Below, in pieces: positions 33,444 to 42,346 of a DNA stretch of 64,000 nucleotides. The stretch's first letter is position 1. Each line of letters starts with the position of its first letter. Origin of the DNA: Pseudogracilibacillus sp037071985 (GTDB lineage: Bacteria; Bacillota; Bacilli; Bacillales; Amphibacillaceae); assembly GCF_037071985.1 (NCBI RefSeq), contig NZ_JAXHDF010000016.1, positions 1 through 64,000 on the forward strand, in the 5' to 3' direction. The notes beneath the pieces were generated by a model that saw only the letters and a list, made by a program, of their open reading frames with translations, was not told where the DNA came from and did not search any database. The translations under genes were made by a program, and so were the position numbers.

Positions 33444-34316
33444 ATGAAAGAATTTCCAAACGAATCCAAAAATAAGTGGACTCGTATTTTCAAGAAGAAA
33501 TGGTTTTTCCCAGCGTTATACATTGTAATTGCAGCATTTCTTCTAACAGGAGTTGTCTGGTACCAAAACGCACAAAGTAAATTAATAGAGGGGCTAGATG
33601 AGATTGAGGGAACAGATGGCTACAATCAAAATGAATTTGATGAGGAGGCAAAATCTGTCCTGCAACAGCAAGAGATTATTAAGATGCCTGTAGATGATGC
33701 GGTGCAAACAGAAATAGTAACTAAATTTTACGATTACAACGCAGAACAAGAAGACCAAGAAAAAGGTTTGACGCTATATAATAATCGCTACTATCAGAGT
33801 ACAGGAGTCGATATTGCATCCAGTGACGGAGAATCTTTTGATGTCGTAGCTTCCTTAAGTGGAACAGTTACAGAAGTTAAAGAAGATCCACTTCTCGGAA
33901 ATGTAGTTGTCATGTCTCACGGAGAAGACATCATGACGTATTATGCAAGTTTAGGAGAAGTATCTGTCGAACCTGGTACTGATGTAAAACAAGGCGAGCA
34001 AATTGGAACGGCTGGGAAAAATTTATTCAGTGAAGAAAGTGGCACGCATGTTCATTTTGAAATTCGTAAAGGTGAAGCAGAAGTAAATCCTGAAGAGTTT
34101 TTCAATGAGCCTTTGAGTAAATTAGTAGATTTTGACGTTGAAGAGAAAGCGGAGCCTGAAGCTGAAGAAGAAAATACAGAAGAAACAGATGCGAATGAAG
34201 AAGATCAAGGAAAAGAAGAGGAATCAGATTCAGACGCGGAGATGGATTCAGAGCAAGAGAATAAAGAAGAAGATTCAGAAGCAAGTAAAGATTTATCTTT
34301 CTCTATCCCAGTATAA
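33444..34316 (+). CDS. spoIIQ: Stage II sporulation protein Q
   Basis: A forespore membrane protein that pairs with mother-cell SpoIIIAH across the septum to form the engulfment channel. 290 residues: cytoplasmic basic start, one membrane segment (WFFPALYIVIAAFLLTGVVW), then an M23/LytM fold (VDIASSDGESFDVVASLSGTV to THVHFEIRKGEAEVNPEEFF). The usual zinc-binding HxxxD is degenerate, since serine (STGVD) replaces histidine, while HVH remains, so enzymatic activity is unlikely, as in B. subtilis SpoIIQ. The C-terminal 60 residues are a strongly acidic tail. ATG 33444 follows GAGGTGA. Confidence 0.94.
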   Translation: MKEFPNESKNKWTRIFKKKWFFPALYIVIAAFLLTGVVWYQNAQSKLIEGLDEIEGTDGYNQNEFDEEAKSVLQQQEIIKMPVDDAVQTEIVTKFYDYNAEQEDQEKGLTLYNNRYYQSTGVDIASSDGESFDVVASLSGTVTEVKEDPLLGNVVVMSHGEDIMTYYASLGEVSVEPGTDVKQGEQIGTAGKNLFSEESGTHVHFEIRKGEAEVNPEEFFNEPLSKLVDFDVEEKAEPEAEEENTEETDANEEDQGKEEESDSDAEMDSEQENKEEDSEASKDLSFSIPV

Positions 34317-34335
34317 AAAAGTAAACACGGTTTAT

Positions 34336-34364
34336 AGCCCCCTTATTTAAAGGGGCTTTTTTTT
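34336..34364 (+). terminator. Terminator after spoIIQ
   Basis: AGCCCC pairs with GGGGCT across a short A/T loop, followed by a run of eight T residues. Confidence 0.92.
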
Positions 34365-34951
34365 ATGCTTTGATAAAAAAGTTTTAATTAGAAAAAGCGG
34401 TCTTGATTTTAAAAATTCAATTAAACTCCTTGTCCTTTCTGAGAAAAGCTTAAATTTAATCATAAACAAAAAAGCTTATTAATAAAATATGATTAACAGA
34501 GTAATCGCTTAATATCTGGGGTGCGAGTTAGTGAATATCTGTCATAAAAGGAAAAAAGATTGTTATATCTTTCGTTTGTTTATTTCCCTTATACTGCTAA
34601 AAAATTAGAATTTCAGATTTAAATATGGTACATGACTATGTAAAAAGGGCTCCAAGTCACGTTTTAATCAGTTAATTGAGAAAAGCACAAGCTGTAACGT
34701 AAGAAATTTATCGATAAGATAGCAGGGATACATAAATGTAAGTTACAGTTAGTTTTTCGTCTGGAAATAGACAGTGACATCGTAAGGGCCTATAAATAGT
34801 CGATCTTCGGATAATCATAACAAATATTATTGGTTGGGAATAAAAGAAGAAATAGATTTTTTACTCATCTTTGTCTAATCGTAATAACATGTTGACACCG
34901 CACCTTGTCTCACTTAACACCTCAGAAAATCAACATAGGGAGGCGAACGGT
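34365..34951 (+). other. 590-bp gap before spoIIID
   Basis: No gene is seen. A reading frame upstream of spoIIID (from 34871) is an unsupported extension. CTGTAAC (34691-34697) and GTTACAG (34742-34748) form an inverted repeat of 7 bp. The spoIIID promoter, expected to be sigma-E dependent, was not located with confidence. Confidence 0.4.
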
Positions 34952-35218
34952 GTGCATGATTACATCAAAGAAAGGACTATCAGGATAGGGAATTATGTTA
35001 TAGAGACGAGAAAGACTGTCCGAATGATAGCAAAAGAATTTGGTGTTTCGAAAAGCACGGTTCATAAAGATTTAACAGAACGTTTACCGGAAATAAATGC
35101 GGAACTTGCAAAACAAGTTAAAGAAATTTTGGAATATCACAAATCAATTCGACATATTCGAGGAGGTGAAGCAACAAGAGAAAAATACAGGATGGAACGT
35201 GAAAGACAGCCAGAGTAA
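34952..35218 (+). CDS. spoIIID: Sporulation transcriptional regulator SpoIIID
   Basis: An 88-residue DNA-binding protein that switches genes on and off in the mother cell between the sigma-E and sigma-K stages. HDYIKERTIRIGNYVIETRK, the HTH VRMIAKEFGVSKSTVHKDL, TERLPEINAELAKQVKEILE and the basic tail KSIRHIRGGEATREKY match B. subtilis almost word for word. The start is GTG 34952 after GGGAGGCGAACGG. It is followed by a terminator and then by the inserted sugar-acid cluster, where B. subtilis has mbl next. Confidence 0.97.
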   Translation: MHDYIKERTIRIGNYVIETRKTVRMIAKEFGVSKSTVHKDLTERLPEINAELAKQVKEILEYHKSIRHIRGGEATREKYRMERERQPE

Positions 35219-35289
35219 ATTTTTAATCAAATTTAGATTAAGAGGAGGAGATTGATCGAAGAGATTGTTTTTTGTATCTGTTTACTTAT

Positions 35290-35326
35290 CCAGCTGGGGA
35301 AAACCCTAGCTGGAGTTTAATTTTTA
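35290..35326 (+). terminator. Terminator after spoIIID
   Basis: CCAGCTGGGG and CCCTAGCTGG pair over ten positions (one G.U) with loop AAAA, then AGTTTAATTTTT. Confidence 0.85.
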
Positions 35327-35539
35327 TAGAGAAGTTTATTTAAAAGTTAGAACGATTATCCAGCTGATTCTCAAAATAAGCATAGATATTGTAATTTAAC
35401 TACGAAATAATACTACTAGATCTGTTAACTTGTTTTTCAAGATAAATCAATCTTTTTATAAGATGGGACATGGTAGTTGTATAGTAAGTTTTCATTCCTT
35501 TTGATTGGATTAGATTCGCAAAGTTCCTTCTTAAATTTA

Positions 35540-35568
35540 TTGACAAGTATGTCTTAGGGTTTTATAAT
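35540..35568 (+). promoter_or_regulatory. Sigma-A promoter of the sugar-acid catabolic operon
   Basis: TTGACA (35540-35545), 17 bases, TATAAT (35563-35568): a consensus promoter. The stretch between the spoIIID terminator and this promoter (35327-35539) shows no gene. Confidence 0.85.
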
Positions 35569-35584
35569 TATTTTAACTTATAAA

Positions 35585-35624
35585 TTGGAACGCTATTCCG
35601 TAATGTGGAATGGCGTAATGGAAA
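35585..35624 (+). promoter_or_regulatory. Probable operator downstream of the kdgK promoter
   Basis: CGCTATTCC (35591-35599) and GGAATGGCG (35607-35615) form a 9-bp inverted repeat with one non-Watson-Crick position, flanked by further TGGAA steps. It lies at about +12 to +45 of the strong promoter, where a repressor would block elongation or initiation. The IclR gene closing the cluster is the obvious candidate, by inference. Confidence 0.55.
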
Positions 35625-35697
35625 CGTAAACTTTTTGATGTTTTGAAACTGTATTCAATTTTATCGATTAAAGATATAAGAGAGGAATGGTTGAATA

Positions 35698-36642
35698 TTG
35701 GATGTTGTGACAATAGGAGAAACAATGGCTTTATTTACATCGGATTCTACGATTCGATATGGAGGTTCATTTTCAAAGAAGTTAGGGGGAGCGGAAAGTA
35801 ATGTCGCAATAGGACTTACTAGATTGGGATACTCAGTCGGTTGGGTGAGTCGATTAGGGAATGATGAATTAGGGAAATTTATCCTATCATTTATTCGTGG
35901 AGAAGGTATTGATGTCAGTCAAGTATCAATAGATAAACATGCACAAACAGGTATTTATATCAAGGAATTACGTCATGCAGCGGATGTTCGTGTACAATAT
36001 TATCGGAAATTTTCGGCTGCAAGCTATATGTCAGAAGAGGATTTAGATGAAGAATATTTATCAAAAGCCAAGTATTTGCACTTAACAGGTATTACTCCGG
36101 CTTTGAGTGAAAGTGCTTATAAGATGACTTTAAAAGCGATTGAGATTGCCAAAAAAAATGGAACGAAAATTATATTTGATCCTAATATTAGACAGAAATT
36201 ATGGAGCAAAGATCTGGCAAAGGAAGTTTTGCTACAAATTGCCTTACAATCAGATATATTCCTTCCAGGCTTAAGTGAAGCAACCTTTTTAACTGATGAG
36301 GAACAACCCGAAAAGATTGGGGAGTATTTTCGTAATCGCGGGGTTTCAATAGTGGTTATGAAGGATGGAGAAAAGGGGGCATATTATTCAACGAATAAAG
36401 AGTTTCATCATGTACCTGGTTTTTATGTAAAAAATGTAATAGATCCTGTGGGTGCTGGTGATGGATTTGCCGCTGGGTTTATATCAGGACTATTAGATAA
36501 ATTGTCTATTCATGAAGCAGTTGAAAGAGGAAATGCGGTTGGAGCCCTCGTTACCATGGTAAATGGAGATTTTGAAGGGTTGCCTTATAGAGAAGAATTA
36601 GAGAGATTTTTAAATCATAATGATGTAGATGTTTCCAGATGA
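35698..36642 (+). CDS. kdgK: 2-keto-3-deoxygluconate kinase (PfkB family)
   Basis: A ribokinase-type sugar kinase of 314 residues. The N-terminus is VVTIGETMALFTS, KLGGAESNVAIGLTRLG holds the substrate-contacting glycines, QYYRKFSAASYM fits KDG kinases, and the catalytic anion-hole motif is VDPVGAGDGFAAGF (seen as IDPVGAGDGF). It should phosphorylate 2-keto-3-deoxygluconate to KDPG. TTG 35698 is the start; GAGAGGAATGG lies somewhat far upstream. The KDPG aldolase gene follows after 10 bases, which fixes the substrate assignment. Confidence 0.9.
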   Translation: MDVVTIGETMALFTSDSTIRYGGSFSKKLGGAESNVAIGLTRLGYSVGWVSRLGNDELGKFILSFIRGEGIDVSQVSIDKHAQTGIYIKELRHAADVRVQYYRKFSAASYMSEEDLDEEYLSKAKYLHLTGITPALSESAYKMTLKAIEIAKKNGTKIIFDPNIRQKLWSKDLAKEVLLQIALQSDIFLPGLSEATFLTDEEQPEKIGEYFRNRGVSIVVMKDGEKGAYYSTNKEFHHVPGFYVKNVIDPVGAGDGFAAGFISGLLDKLSIHEAVERGNAVGALVTMVNGDFEGLPYREELERFLNHNDVDVSR

Positions 36643-36652
36643 GGTGAAGAAA

Positions 36653-37297
36653 ATGAATATATTAAATCAGTTAGAAGCTTCTCGAGTAATTGCTGTACTT
36701 CGTGGACTTCGTTTAGATAATGCTCTTGATATTGCAAATGCATTGTATCAAGGGGGAATTACTACGTTAGAAATAACAATGGAAACCCCAAAGGCATTAC
36801 AAATTATAGAAAAAATAAGAACGGAACTAGGGGAGAAGGTATTAGTTGGTGCCGGAACGGTATTAGATCCTGAAACAGCAAGATCTGCTATAATGGCAGG
36901 TTCTGCATTTGTTTTCTCTCCTACGGTAAATGAAAAAACGATTGAGATGACTAAACGCTATGGTGTTTTTAGCGTCCCGGGAGCCTTTAGTCCAACTGAA
37001 GTATTATCAGCTGTTGAAGCTGGTGCAGATGCAGTGAAGATTTTCCCAGCATCTGTATTGGGGTCAAGATACTTAAAGGATATAAAGGGACCACTACCAC
37101 ATATTCCATTAATACCTACAGGTGGAATTGACTTGGATAATGCCCATGAATTTATAAAAGCAGGAGCGATTGCTGTTGGTGTTGGTGGTTCGTTAGTTGA
37201 TTTAAAAGAAGAAACAAAAAGTGATTTCTTAGAGAACATTACGATGAAAAGCAAACAATTTATACAAGCAATCGAAACAGGACATGTAAATAATTGA
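36653..37297 (+). CDS. kdgA: KDPG aldolase (2-dehydro-3-deoxyphosphogluconate aldolase)
   Basis: A 214-residue class I aldolase that cleaves KDPG into pyruvate and glyceraldehyde 3-phosphate. VIAVLRG at the start, the catalytic glutamate in LEITMETPKA, GAGTVLDPETARSAIMAGSAF and the Schiff-base lysine in GADAVKIFPAS are all present. ATG 36653 follows GAGGTGAAGAAA; the frame extends into kdgK without another start site. It is tightly linked to kdgK. Confidence 0.94.
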   Translation: MNILNQLEASRVIAVLRGLRLDNALDIANALYQGGITTLEITMETPKALQIIEKIRTELGEKVLVGAGTVLDPETARSAIMAGSAFVFSPTVNEKTIEMTKRYGVFSVPGAFSPTEVLSAVEAGADAVKIFPASVLGSRYLKDIKGPLPHIPLIPTGGIDLDNAHEFIKAGAIAVGVGGSLVDLKEETKSDFLENITMKSKQFIQAIETGHVNN

Positions 37298-37462
37298 ATG
37301 GATTTTTCTAGCATAAAACTGGCTGGTAATTTATGAATTAAAGGTATGTGGGGCAATGGGAAAGTAATGACGACTTTTTTCCAGCCTCCAATGAAAATGT
37401 TTTTTAAAAAAAGCTAAGTTCAAAAAAAGTTGAAAACAAGTAAAGAAACGGAGGAATTATTA

Positions 37463-38557
37463 ATGACGAATCCTATATTAAGTACACCATATGTATATGT
37501 TGATTTGACTAAATTGGATAAAAATATCGAGCTAATGGAAAGTCGCTTAAGTAATTCAGGAATAGAACATTGGCCACATATTAAAACACATAAAAGTATC
37601 GAGATTGCACGTAAACAGCTTGCAGCAGGTGCAAAAGGAATTACATGTGCAAAATTATCTGAAGCAGAAGTATTTGTAAATGCAGGAATTAAAAATATTT
37701 TATTGGCTTATCCAATCGTTGGACAAGATAAGCTTGCTAGGCTAGAAAAGTTAGTTGAAAAAACTACTATCCGAACAATTGCTGATAGCTTAGTTGTTGC
37801 ACAAGGATTATCAAAAGTAGGAGAGTCAGCAGGTAACAAGATTGAAGTTTTAATTGAAATAGATGGTGGCAGTCATCGAGGAGGAGTTCAATCAGGAAAA
37901 GACACGCTGGACTTTGCTAAGGAATTATTAAAATTACCAGGTATAGAACTTAAAGGACTATTCACATATGTAGGGCAAATTTATAGTTTTGATTCTGAAG
38001 AGGAAGTGAAACAAGAAGCAAAACGAGAGGCTGAACTTTTGCTAGAGAATAAGGAACTTCTAAATTTAAATGGTATTGAAGTGGAAATAACATCTGGGGG
38101 TTCGACGCTTTCTTCCTTTTATGCAGAACAATTAAAAGGTATTTCAGAAAGCCGAGCAGGTAACTATGTGTTTGGAGATATTAATGCAGTTTCACATGGT
38201 ATCTATTCACCGGAGGAATGTGCACTTAGAATTCGTTCTACGATTGTTAGTATACCGCTACCTGGACATGCAACAATTGATGCTGGTTCAAAAACGTTAA
38301 CAAGTGATTTATCAGTAGCTGGAAGTAATTATGGATTTATTCTTGGAAAACCTGAAGTGGAAATTGTAAATCTTAATGAAGAACATGGTTACCTTAGATT
38401 TGATCCTGAAAAATATAGCTTTGAAATAGGGGATCAGATTGAAATAGTTCCCAATCATTCCTGTGTAATTCCTAATTTAAATGAATCTGTACATGCTTTC
38501 AAAAATGGAGAGTATATAAGGGAAATCAGTATAGACGCTAAAGGTAAGAACTATTAA
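37463..38557 (+). CDS. Metal/PLP enzyme of the D-threonine aldolase / D-serine dehydratase-like (DSD1) family
   Basis: A 364-residue fold-type III PLP enzyme. The N-terminal alanine-racemase-like barrel starts TPYVYVDLTKLDKNI and has the cofactor lysine in HIKTHKS. The C-terminal beta domain has GHATIDAGSKTLTSD and the metal ligands His and Cys in VPNHSCVIPNLNE. Family members act on D-threonine, D-serine or 3-hydroxy-D-aspartate by retro-aldol cleavage or dehydration. Known D-glucosaminate dehydratases are PLP- and metal-dependent and give 2-keto-3-deoxygluconate, exactly the KdgK substrate. A dehydratase acting on a 2-amino-2-deoxy sugar acid is therefore inferred. ATG 37463 follows CGGAGG. 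Confidence 0.82.
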   Translation: MTNPILSTPYVYVDLTKLDKNIELMESRLSNSGIEHWPHIKTHKSIEIARKQLAAGAKGITCAKLSEAEVFVNAGIKNILLAYPIVGQDKLARLEKLVEKTTIRTIADSLVVAQGLSKVGESAGNKIEVLIEIDGGSHRGGVQSGKDTLDFAKELLKLPGIELKGLFTYVGQIYSFDSEEEVKQEAKREAELLLENKELLNLNGIEVEITSGGSTLSSFYAEQLKGISESRAGNYVFGDINAVSHGIYSPEECALRIRSTIVSIPLPGHATIDAGSKTLTSDLSVAGSNYGFILGKPEVEIVNLNEEHGYLRFDPEKYSFEIGDQIEIVPNHSCVIPNLNESVHAFKNGEYIREISIDAKGKNY

Positions 38558-38570
38558 AGGAGGTGGGTTA

Positions 38571-39758
38571 GTGAGGGAAAGTAGTAAGTTACAAAGCTTT
38601 AGTGATCACTTTAATTCAGAGGAATTATTGGAGATTTTACAAACGTTAATTTATCACAAAAGTGAATATCCAATTAATACCGAAGAGTCAGCTGCTCGCT
38701 ATGTTAAAGATCTACTTATAGAGAATGGAATAGAAGCTAAATTGAAGTGGGTTGCAGATGGTAGACCAAATGTCTATGCTGAGCTAACTGGAAGCCAAAG
38801 CGGGCCAACATTATTATACAATGGGCACTTGGATGTTGTGCCCGCAGGTGAGGGGTGGAAAAGTAATCCATTTGAAAGCGTTGTCCGGGACGGTAAGCTC
38901 TATGGCAGAGGAGCTGCTGATATGAAATCAGGTGTAGCTGCAATGATTTACTCCGCTATTGTTTTAAAAAGAATGGGCAGTCCATTTAAAGGAAAATTAA
39001 TACTCTTTTTCAATGTCGACGAAGAACGTGAAAATCTTGGAATGCGCGAATTTTTAAAAGAAGATGTAAGTGCAGACTATGCTGTGATTAGTGAACCTAC
39101 CGATTTGAATATTTGTATTGCCCATAAAGGTGTCGCTAGGTATCGATTAAGAACGAATGGTATACCAATGCATGCGGCAAAAGTTAAAGATAATGATAAT
39201 AATGCAATTATTAATATGTCTATCTTACTCTCAGCGCTAGAAAATTTAAATAAAGAAATTAAGAGTAAAAAGGATCCCGTACTTGGAAACGCCTCATTAA
39301 CTGTTACGGAAATTAAGGGTGGCACAGCAATTAATATCGTTCCAAGTAAATGTGAGATTGAGATTGATCGCAGGCTGCTAGATGGGGAAACAGAAGAAGA
39401 CGTATTAATGAAAATGGAAAATGTATTACAAAATGTTGCTGAAAAAAATAATATTGATTATGAATTAGAAAACTATTTATTTATCCCAGCAACTAATATT
39501 TCAATGAAACATGAATTAGTTAAAAGTTTGCAGAAAGTAATAGAGGAACGCTATTCAAAAGAGGCAAAAGTAGAGGCTTTCGGAGCGACATGCGAGGCAC
39601 CATTTTTATCTATATATAAGGGTATACCAACTATTATTTATGGTCCGGGCTCATTAAATCAGGCACATGTTGTAGATGAATTTGTTGAGGTTCAACAAGT
39701 AATTGATGCATCACAAACCTTTATTGACCTAGCACTGAAATTACTACAAGGAAAATAA
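38571..39758 (+). CDS. M20 family deacylase/peptidase (ArgE/DapE-like)
   Basis: A 395-residue metal hydrolase with NGHLDVVPAG (first metal ligand), YGRGAADMKSGVAAM (bridging aspartate), NVDEERENLG (catalytic glutamate pair), ISEPTDLNICIAHKGV and a C-terminal GPGSLNQAHVVDEFVEV histidine. A lid domain lies at about 185-300. The family removes N-acyl groups from amino acids or cleaves small peptides. In this cluster the likely role is removing the N-acetyl (or other acyl) group before the PLP step. It starts with GTG 38571 after AAGGAGGTGGG, 11 bases after the previous stop. Confidence 0.87.
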   Translation: MRESSKLQSFSDHFNSEELLEILQTLIYHKSEYPINTEESAARYVKDLLIENGIEAKLKWVADGRPNVYAELTGSQSGPTLLYNGHLDVVPAGEGWKSNPFESVVRDGKLYGRGAADMKSGVAAMIYSAIVLKRMGSPFKGKLILFFNVDEERENLGMREFLKEDVSADYAVISEPTDLNICIAHKGVARYRLRTNGIPMHAAKVKDNDNNAIINMSILLSALENLNKEIKSKKDPVLGNASLTVTEIKGGTAINIVPSKCEIEIDRRLLDGETEEDVLMKMENVLQNVAEKNNIDYELENYLFIPATNISMKHELVKSLQKVIEERYSKEAKVEAFGATCEAPFLSIYKGIPTIIYGPGSLNQAHVVDEFVEVQQVIDASQTFIDLALKLLQGK

Positions 39759-39782
39759 TTTAAATTAAAAGGAGCGTTATTT

Positions 39783-40244
39783 ATGTTAATTGAAAATAGA
39801 TTAAAAGAATTAGGGATTACGTTAGAAGAAATAGGAACACCAAAGTTTTCATACACCCCAGCTACTCAAGTAGGAAACGTAGTGTATACATCTGGTCAAG
39901 ATTGCCGAGTTAAAGGTGAGCTAATATTAGAGGGGAAATTAGGTAGAGAATTAACCGTTGATCAAGGAAAAGAAGCAGCAAGACAATGCGCCATTAACTG
40001 CATATCGGTTCTTAAATGGCACTTAGGTGATTTAGATAAAGTAAAAAAAATTGTAAAAGTATTAGGATTTGTACAAAGTGATGATGAATTTAAAGAACAA
40101 CCTTATGTTATGAATGGTGCTTCCGATTTATTTTTGGAGGTATTTGGAGATAAAGGGAAGCATGCACGGTCTGCTATTGGTACTAATGAGCTGCCATTTA
40201 ATACTCCAGTAGAAGTTGAAATAATTGTAGAAATAGAAGATTAA
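39783..40244 (+). CDS. RidA (YjgF/UK114) family enamine/imine deaminase
   Basis: A 153-residue trimeric small enzyme with YTSGQDCRVKGELILEGKLG and the conserved arginine in ARSAIGTNELPFNTPVEVE. RidA proteins hydrolyse reactive 2-aminoacrylate-type enamines or imines released by PLP dehydratases. Its place after the PLP enzyme and the deacylase suggests it speeds the release of ammonia from the intermediate in this pathway. ATG 39783 follows AAAGGAGCG. Confidence 0.88.
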   Translation: MLIENRLKELGITLEEIGTPKFSYTPATQVGNVVYTSGQDCRVKGELILEGKLGRELTVDQGKEAARQCAINCISVLKWHLGDLDKVKKIVKVLGFVQSDDEFKEQPYVMNGASDLFLEVFGDKGKHARSAIGTNELPFNTPVEVEIIVEIED

Positions 40245-40328
40245 TTCAGTTAGTAATTCTGAAAACGTTAGCAACTTATTTTATAAATTATATAAAATTC
40301 AAAGAATTGTTATTAGGAGGTTGTAAAC

Positions 40329-40541
40329 TTGAGTAATAAAAAATCAAAACAAATTGTCATTTTATTAATTGTTATATCTGTTTGTATGACTGCCACTCCT
40401 ATTGTAATGTTAGCAAATAATATAAGGCCATTTGTGTTAGGTCTTCCATTTTTCTTCTTTTGGAACATATTCTGGCCGACAATGCTATTTATCCTATCTA
40501 TTGTTTACACAAGAATAGCAAACAAAGAAGAAAGCAATTAG
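40329..40541 (+). CDS. Small two-helix membrane protein (DUF3311-type), symporter partner
   Basis: A 70-residue protein with two membrane segments (IVILLIVISVCMTATPIVML and PFFFFWNIFWPTMLFILSIV). Short DUF3311 proteins are commonly encoded directly before sodium:solute symporters and are thought to be accessory subunits, as here. TTG 40329 follows TTAGGAGG. Confidence 0.78.
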   Translation: MSNKKSKQIVILLIVISVCMTATPIVMLANNIRPFVLGLPFFFFWNIFWPTMLFILSIVYTRIANKEESN

Positions 40542-40578
40542 AAAAGAATATATAAGTTAATACGAGAGGGTGTTACTT

Positions 40579-42057
40579 TTGACAGTAATAATAATAATAT
40601 TTGCATTTTTATTTATGACATTAGGTGTCGGGTTAATTCCTGCAATCTTAGGTAAAAAAGAAAACAAAACACTTTCAATTGATGAATATACGCTCGGTAA
40701 GCGTGGGTTGGGAGTAGTATTAATTTTCTTTACTACTATGGCGACATGGTATAGTTCGTCACTATTCTTGGGAGCAGTTGCAGAGGTTTATACGAAGGGA
40801 CTAGAGTGGGTCTTCGGTTTCACAAGTAGTGCAATTGCTGGTCTGGTATTCTTCTTTCTTGGACCTAAAATTAAGGAAGTTAGTGACAGGAAATTATATA
40901 CTACCCAAGCAGAATTATTTGCGGACCGATTTAAAAGTGACTTTTTAGGATACGCATCTAGTCTTGTTGGGATAGTATTCATGATTCCTTACATCGTTAT
41001 TCAAATGGTAGGAACTGGTTATATTTTAGAAGTATTTACTGATGGGAAAATCCCATATTGGTTAGGTTTATTAATTGGATTATCGATATGTCTTATTTTT
41101 ATTTATTTTGGTGGAGTACGAAGTGTTGCTTGGACAGACGTATTCATGGGAATTGTCTTTTTAATTAGTATTTGGTCAGCTGTTCTTTTAGTGGCATATA
41201 AAGGTTTCGGATCCATCCCGAATCTTTTCAGCGAAGCAGAATTAAAAGTTCCGGATTTATTAACTTTACCTGGACCTGAAGGTGTAAGTTGGTCCTATTT
41301 CATCTCGATGGCATGGGTGATCGGTTTAGGTGGGTATATGTGGCCACATATGTTTATGAGAATATATTCCTCGGATTCTGTACAGTCAGTAAGAAAAGTT
41401 GGTTCTCTCGTAATTTTTGCTAGTTTAATTGCACAATTGCCTATTGTAATTGGAGCGGTTGCAGCTGCTATTCTACTACCAGATTTACAGGTTGCCGATA
41501 CTGCACTCTTAGAATTGGTAAAAATGTATGCACCTGTTTGGATGATTGGGGTTTTAGGTGCAGGAGGAATTGCAGCGTCACTTTCTACCGTAAATAGTTT
41601 GATTCATGCGGAAGGTGTTCTAATTTCAAAAGACTTTTATTCTAAAATTTCTAAGAAGAAGAAAAGTGAAAAAGACATACTAAAAGTAACAAGACTTATT
41701 ATTGTTTTTATTTCAATAATGGCATATTTTCTATCGTTAACTAAACCGCAATTTTTGTGGACAATACTAGCACAGGCATATGGAGGAGTTTCCCAATTTT
41801 TCCCGCTGATTATTGCTGTTTTATTTTGGAGAAAAGTTACAAAGCAAGGAGCTATTACAGGGTTGCTCGTAGGAGTTTTTGTATCGTTATTCTTTAACTT
41901 TGGACCAATTGCATCACCTTTTGGAATTGTCCCAATGTTTTGGGGAATGATCGCAAATACACTGTTATTAATTATTGTAAGCTTATTGACCCAAAATGAG
42001 GCTAATGATAAGATTACTGAAGATTACTTTAGTGATTCGGGGTTAGAACAAAAATAG
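40579..42057 (+). CDS. Sodium:solute symporter (SSS family)
   Basis: A 492-residue protein with about 13 membrane helices. Typical SSS features are FFTTMATWYSSSLFLGAVAEVYTKG near helices 2-3, GGVRSVAWTDVFMG, and GVLGAGGIAASLSTVNSLIHAEGVLISKDFY near helix 8. It should import the pathway substrate with sodium, which suits a halotolerant bacterium. The start is TTG 40579 after GAGAGGGTG rather than the GTG at 40570. The substrate is not readable from the sequence; context suggests an acidic amino sugar or a related compound. Confidence 0.88.
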   Translation: MTVIIIIFAFLFMTLGVGLIPAILGKKENKTLSIDEYTLGKRGLGVVLIFFTTMATWYSSSLFLGAVAEVYTKGLEWVFGFTSSAIAGLVFFFLGPKIKEVSDRKLYTTQAELFADRFKSDFLGYASSLVGIVFMIPYIVIQMVGTGYILEVFTDGKIPYWLGLLIGLSICLIFIYFGGVRSVAWTDVFMGIVFLISIWSAVLLVAYKGFGSIPNLFSEAELKVPDLLTLPGPEGVSWSYFISMAWVIGLGGYMWPHMFMRIYSSDSVQSVRKVGSLVIFASLIAQLPIVIGAVAAAILLPDLQVADTALLELVKMYAPVWMIGVLGAGGIAASLSTVNSLIHAEGVLISKDFYSKISKKKKSEKDILKVTRLIIVFISIMAYFLSLTKPQFLWTILAQAYGGVSQFFPLIIAVLFWRKVTKQGAITGLLVGVFVSLFFNFGPIASPFGIVPMFWGMIANTLLLIIVSLLTQNEANDKITEDYFSDSGLEQK

Positions 42058-42171
42058 AAGGTAAGATAAGTTATTGTGACTTTTTGATCAGTTGAAAACA
42101 ATTCTAGTAAAAGAAACTTTGTTGTTTACTATGAATTAACTCAAATAGGCAGGTAACCTTAGTATAAATTT

Positions 42172-42250
42172 GCATGCTTATAATTAATCGTTTTTGAAGA
42201 ACTTTAATATATTAAAGAAATTATCATACACGAATGCTTATAAAGCATGC
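42172..42250 (+). promoter_or_regulatory. Inverted repeats in the iclR upstream region
   Basis: GCATGCTTATAA (42172-42183) is matched, with one extra A, by TTATAAAGCATGC (42238-42250). The second arm also forms a local palindrome with ATGCTT at 42234-42239. It is a candidate autoregulatory site for the IclR protein, but it does not resemble the repeat at 35591-35615. Confidence 0.4.
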
Positions 42251-42346
42251 AGTCTAGTATTCATTATTGCTAGCTTATCGCTCTTTTTATTGCGGTTTAT
42301 ATTATAATGAAATTAGGGTTTTCAACAATTATAGGAGAGGTTAACA

